Positions 60,525 to 64,000 of a stretch of DNA of 64,000 nucleotides are shown piece by piece. Source of the DNA: Dysidea avara (lineage: Eukaryota > Porifera > Demospongiae > Dictyoceratida > Dysideidae). Positions within the stretch are counted from its first letter, which is position 1, and each line of letters starts with the position of its first letter. The stretch is from assembly GCF_963678975.1 (NCBI RefSeq), contig NC_089273.1, positions 31,620,973 through 31,684,972 of the forward strand, read 5' to 3'. Position numbers and translations under genes: made by a program. Under the pieces are notes generated by a model. The model saw nothing but the letters and a program-made list of their open reading frames with translations. It was not told the DNA's origin and did not search any database.

Positions 60525-62720
60525 AGATAACTTGTTCGCAGCTGATCTCTCTACTAAGGGACTTGAAATGTATCTGAACTCTCTACAGGTGGTTTGCTTG
60601 TAGCTGAACTCTGTACAGGATTCTCTCTAGAGGGTGAATTGTTTCTAGCTGATCTCTTTACTGGGTGGTTTTTATGGTTGCTGAACTCTCTACACGGTGA
60701 TTTGCTTGTAGCTGAACTCTCTACACGGTGATTTGTTTGTAGCTGAACTCTCTACGGGGTGATTTGTTTCTGCTGATCTCTCTAGAGTGCGATTTTTTTG
60801 TAGTTGAACTCTCTACAGGGTGATTTGCTTGTAGCTGAACTCTCTACAGGGTGATTTGTTTGCAGCTGAGCTCTCTGCAGGATGATTTGTTTGTAGCTGA
60901 ACTCTCTACAGGATGGTTTCATTGTAGCTGGTCTCTACAAGGTGACTTGTTTCTAGCTGATCTCTCTACAAGGTGACTTCTACTACAGGGTGACTTGTAT
61001 CTATAGCTGAACTATCTACAGGATGATCTCTTTGTAGCTGAAATCTCTACAGGGTGATTTGCAATTGTTTGTAGCTGAATTCTCTACAGGATGACTTGTT
61101 TCTAGCTGATCTCTGTATAGGGTAACTTGTTTCTAGCTGAACTCTCTACAGAGTGAGTTCTTTGCAGCTGAACTGTCTACAAGGTGACTTCTAGCTGATC
61201 TCTCTATAGGGTGACCTGATCTCTCTGCAGGGCGACTTTTATCTAGCTGAACTCTCTACAGGGTGATTTGTTTGTATCAAAACTATCTACAGGGTGATTT
61301 TTTTGCACCTGAACTTTCTACAGGGTGATTTGTTTGTAGCTGATCTCTCTACAGGGGGTGATTTGTTTGTAACTGATATCTCTACAGGTAGATTTGTTTG
61401 TATCTGAACTCTCTACAGGGTAATTTGTTTGTAGCTGAACTCTCTACAAGGTGATTTATTTGTAGCTGAACTCTCTACAGGGTGATCTGAACTCCCTACA
61501 TTGTGTCTAGTTTCTAGCTGATCTCTCTACGGGGTGATTTTTTTTGTAGCTGAACTCTCTACAGGATAATTAGTTTGTAGCTGAACTCTCTACAGGGCGA
61601 TTTGCTTGTAACTGAAGTCCCTGTATTGTGTATGGTTTCTAGCTGATCTCTCTACAGGATGATTTGTTTGTAGCTAAACTCTCTACAGGGTTATTTGTTT
61701 GTAGCTGATCTCTCTGCAGGTTGATTTGTTTGTAGCCGAACTCTCTACAGGGTGATTTGTAGCTGAACTCTCTACATGGTGATTTGTTTGCAGCTGATCT
61801 CTCTACAAGATGATTTGTTTCTAGCTGATCTCTCTACAAGATGAATTCTTCTAGCTGATCTCTCTACAGGGTGACTTGTATCTAGCTGAACTATCTACAG
61901 GATGATCTGTTTGTAGCTGAAATCTCTACAGGGTGACTTGATTCTAGCTGATCTCTATAGAGTAACTTGTTTCTAGCTGAACTCTCTACAAAGCGGGTTC
62001 TTTGTAGCTGAACTCTCTACAAGGTGACTTCTTCTAGCTGATCTCTCTATAGGGTGACCTGATCTCTCTGTAGGGTGACTTTTATCTAGCTGAACCCTGT
62101 GATTTGTTGTAGCTGAACTATCTACAGGGTGATTTGTTTGTAGCTGAAATCTCTTTTTTTTAAACTGATTTCACTGTAGGGTACCTTGTTTGTAGCTGAA
62201 CTTTCTACAGGATGGTTTCTTTGTAGCTGAACTCTCTACAGGGTGATTTTTTGCAGCTGAACTCTCTACAGGGTGATTTGTTTGTACCTGAACGTTCTAC
62301 AGGGTGATTTGTTTATAGCTGAACGCTTTGCAGGGTGACTTGTTGTAGTTGATCTCTCTACAGGGTTTCTTTGCAGCTGAGATCTCTACAGGGTGACTTC
62401 TTCTAGCTGAGCTCTCTCTTGTTTCTAGCTGATCTCTCTACAGAGTAACTTGTTTGTATAGCTGAACTCTTTACAGGGTGGTTTTTTGGTTGCTGAACTC
62501 TCTACATGGTGACTTGTTTGTAGCAGAATTCTCTACAGAGTGACTTGTTTGTATCTGAACTCTCTACAGTGTGACTTGTAATGTTCTGAATCTCTACAGC
62601 GATATGTTTGTAGCTGAACTCTCTACAGGGTGACTTGCTTCTAGCTGAACTGTCTATAAGATTAACTGTTTACAGCTGAACTCCCTACAAAATAACTTGC
62701 AATGTAATAGAATTCTATAA
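60525..62720 (+). repeat. 31-bp minisatellite array in alpha-4
   Basis: About 70 units with core TAGCTGAACTCTCTACAGGG. A roughly 230-bp segment around 60950-61190 recurs at 61790-62080, showing internal segmental duplication. Confidence 0.9.
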
Positions 62721-63566
62721 TGGAGTAAATAAATTAGCTGAATGCTCTATTAGGGTGACTGTTCTATTAGAGTATTTCGATCTTGCATTTGCTACACGGA
62801 GTTGGCTTTCGAATCATAACTCAGTGGTTTATAACTTGATTCTTCTATACTACTGCAAGGACTTTCTATGATGATTATTCCAGATACATACCGATTTTCA
62901 GCTCATTGCTCTATGCGGTTTGCCTGGTAGGCGTAATGACTAATACTTTTTTATTCATAAAATTCGATCGCGTGATTGTGACACAGGTTGGGTTTTGTGT
63001 CATAATTATCATATCTCCATGGTCTTTATCTCCATTCCTTTCAAACCACCAAAAGGCACTCCTACGATGGTTACTCCATCTACATAGCAATTTTCAACTC
63101 ATTCCATGAAGCGGTTTACCCTGTAGCCAGTGTAGGCGTGACAACAAATTGATCTTGTTTTACGCAAATAACCGGTTATAAATCCTGAACCATTAATCGG
63201 ATTTGCACCAAATTTGATACAAGGATTTGCCTTTGGCCTCCCTTTCTGTGTGCCAAATGTCAAGGTGATTGGAGTACGCGTTTACGTTTTATAGCAATTT
63301 TTACAAGTGTGCAAAAAGACGAAGAAGAAAAAAAAACCAAGAAAAAAACCAAAACTTTGTAACTCGGAATGGTTTTAGTGATTTCCTTCAAAGTTGGTAT
63401 GTGGACTCCCCTAGCTGGCGGGCAACTGTGCAGCAAATTTGGTTCCAATCGGAGTAGGTATCACCGAGATACAAAGGTGTGAAAATGACATTTTCTTCCC
63501 GTCAATATACCTACGGTGTGGCGCGTCGGCTTCTTGGGCCACACGACACACTATCGTGTGTCTGAT

Positions 63567-64000
63567 ATATAAGATTATTGATTTTCAGTTACTTTATGTA
63601 ATCTAATGTATTGAAGCTATGTAATAGGTGTGTTTAACGAAGGGGTGTGGTCATAAAAATGCACTGCATGTGCAAATTACCAGCCATTTTTGTAGGGTAA
63701 TAGAAATATTATGTCAACTAGAACTTATCAATCAAGCAACGATAAAAATGGGACTAAAACCATTAATAAACTCAGGCATGGTAAAATAAGTTACTTTTCA
63801 GACGTTACAGTAAGTATTTAGGAAGTAGTTTAAATTTTGCGTTCATAAACCAGTTGTACAGAAAATTCACCCCGTTATTCTTTTTCAGCAAATCCCGAGT
63901 ACTGATAAATTATAACTGCAAGGTTTGTATTTCAGATAGTGATTACTTGATGCAGTATTGTAGTGTGCTGAAACACTTTGAAAACATTTGCCCCACATTG
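63567..64000. other. No gene recognised at the right end
   Basis: AT-rich sequence after alpha-4. A missing 5' exon of the CH2 gene could lie beyond the window end. Confidence 0.4.

Larger units (their letters stand above)
60040..63566 (+). mobile_element. Composite repeat alpha-4
   Basis: TCTAATCAAAAACAGCC start, head hairpin 60047-60365, CCACAGGAAGAATAATAAG linker at 60421, minisatellite 60525-62720, box GTTCTATTAGAGTATTTCGA near 62760-62780, the tail, and hairpin CGACACACTATCGTGTGTC ending CTGAT near 63566. The linker is shorter than in the other alpha copies. Non-coding. Confidence 0.75.

Overview
The window looks like a repeat-dense, AT-rich animal genome. The evidence is immunoglobulin (Ig) domains on phase 1-1 exons, very short introns of 46-57 nt, a calponin-homology (CH2) domain of the spectrin/actinin type, LINE and hAT elements, and long microsatellites. 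The compact introns beside large repeat-filled ones would suit a sponge or another early-branching animal, but nothing here proves the species.

Minus strand, 42142 down to 4620: nine tandem cassettes of an Ig-superfamily gene. Each cassette has three exons in the order C (267 nt), B (255 nt) and A (273 nt), with one Ig domain per exon. Every exon starts and ends in phase 1, so one cassette adds 265 codons and can be included or skipped without changing frame. Cassettes differ by only a few residues and are separated by about 1.7-8.2 kb of repeats. At least two are damaged: cassette 2 has a 4-bp insertion in exon B, and cassette 4 has a lost GT donor after exon C. No signal-peptide, transmembrane or cytoplasmic exon is recognisable, so both ends of the gene are unseen. 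Whether the cassettes are spliced in series or used alternatively cannot be decided from sequence.

Minus strand, 47857 to 45156: two exons carry the C-terminal half of a CH2 domain close to beta-spectrin/alpha-actinin. A possible 58-residue terminal exon and an AATAAA signal follow. The exons for the start of this protein are not recognisable at higher coordinates.

The rest is mobile DNA. The dominant component is a superfamily of composite repeats: a long hairpin head starting near AAAACAGCCAAGCT, a variable middle, a box containing CTATTAGAGTATCTCGAT, a tail, and a terminal hairpin GACACAC-TACC-GTGTGTC. The alpha type carries a roughly 31-bp minisatellite (33.1-35.9, 50.9-53.7, 54.1-59.6 and 60.0-63.6 kb). 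The beta type has a CA microsatellite at the hairpin apex (5.6, 22.2 and 36.0 kb). The gamma type is plain (9.9, 16.0 and 18.3 kb). Other elements include a complete hAT transposon with an intact 678-residue transposase and a perfect 8-bp target duplication (27929-30480), inserted in the end of a LINE; a 2.2-kb giant foldback (36916-39140) nested in two further elements; foldback elements with ATAT or TTA target duplications; and a degraded Ty3-like gag. About half of the Ig-gene intron space is explained by these insertions.
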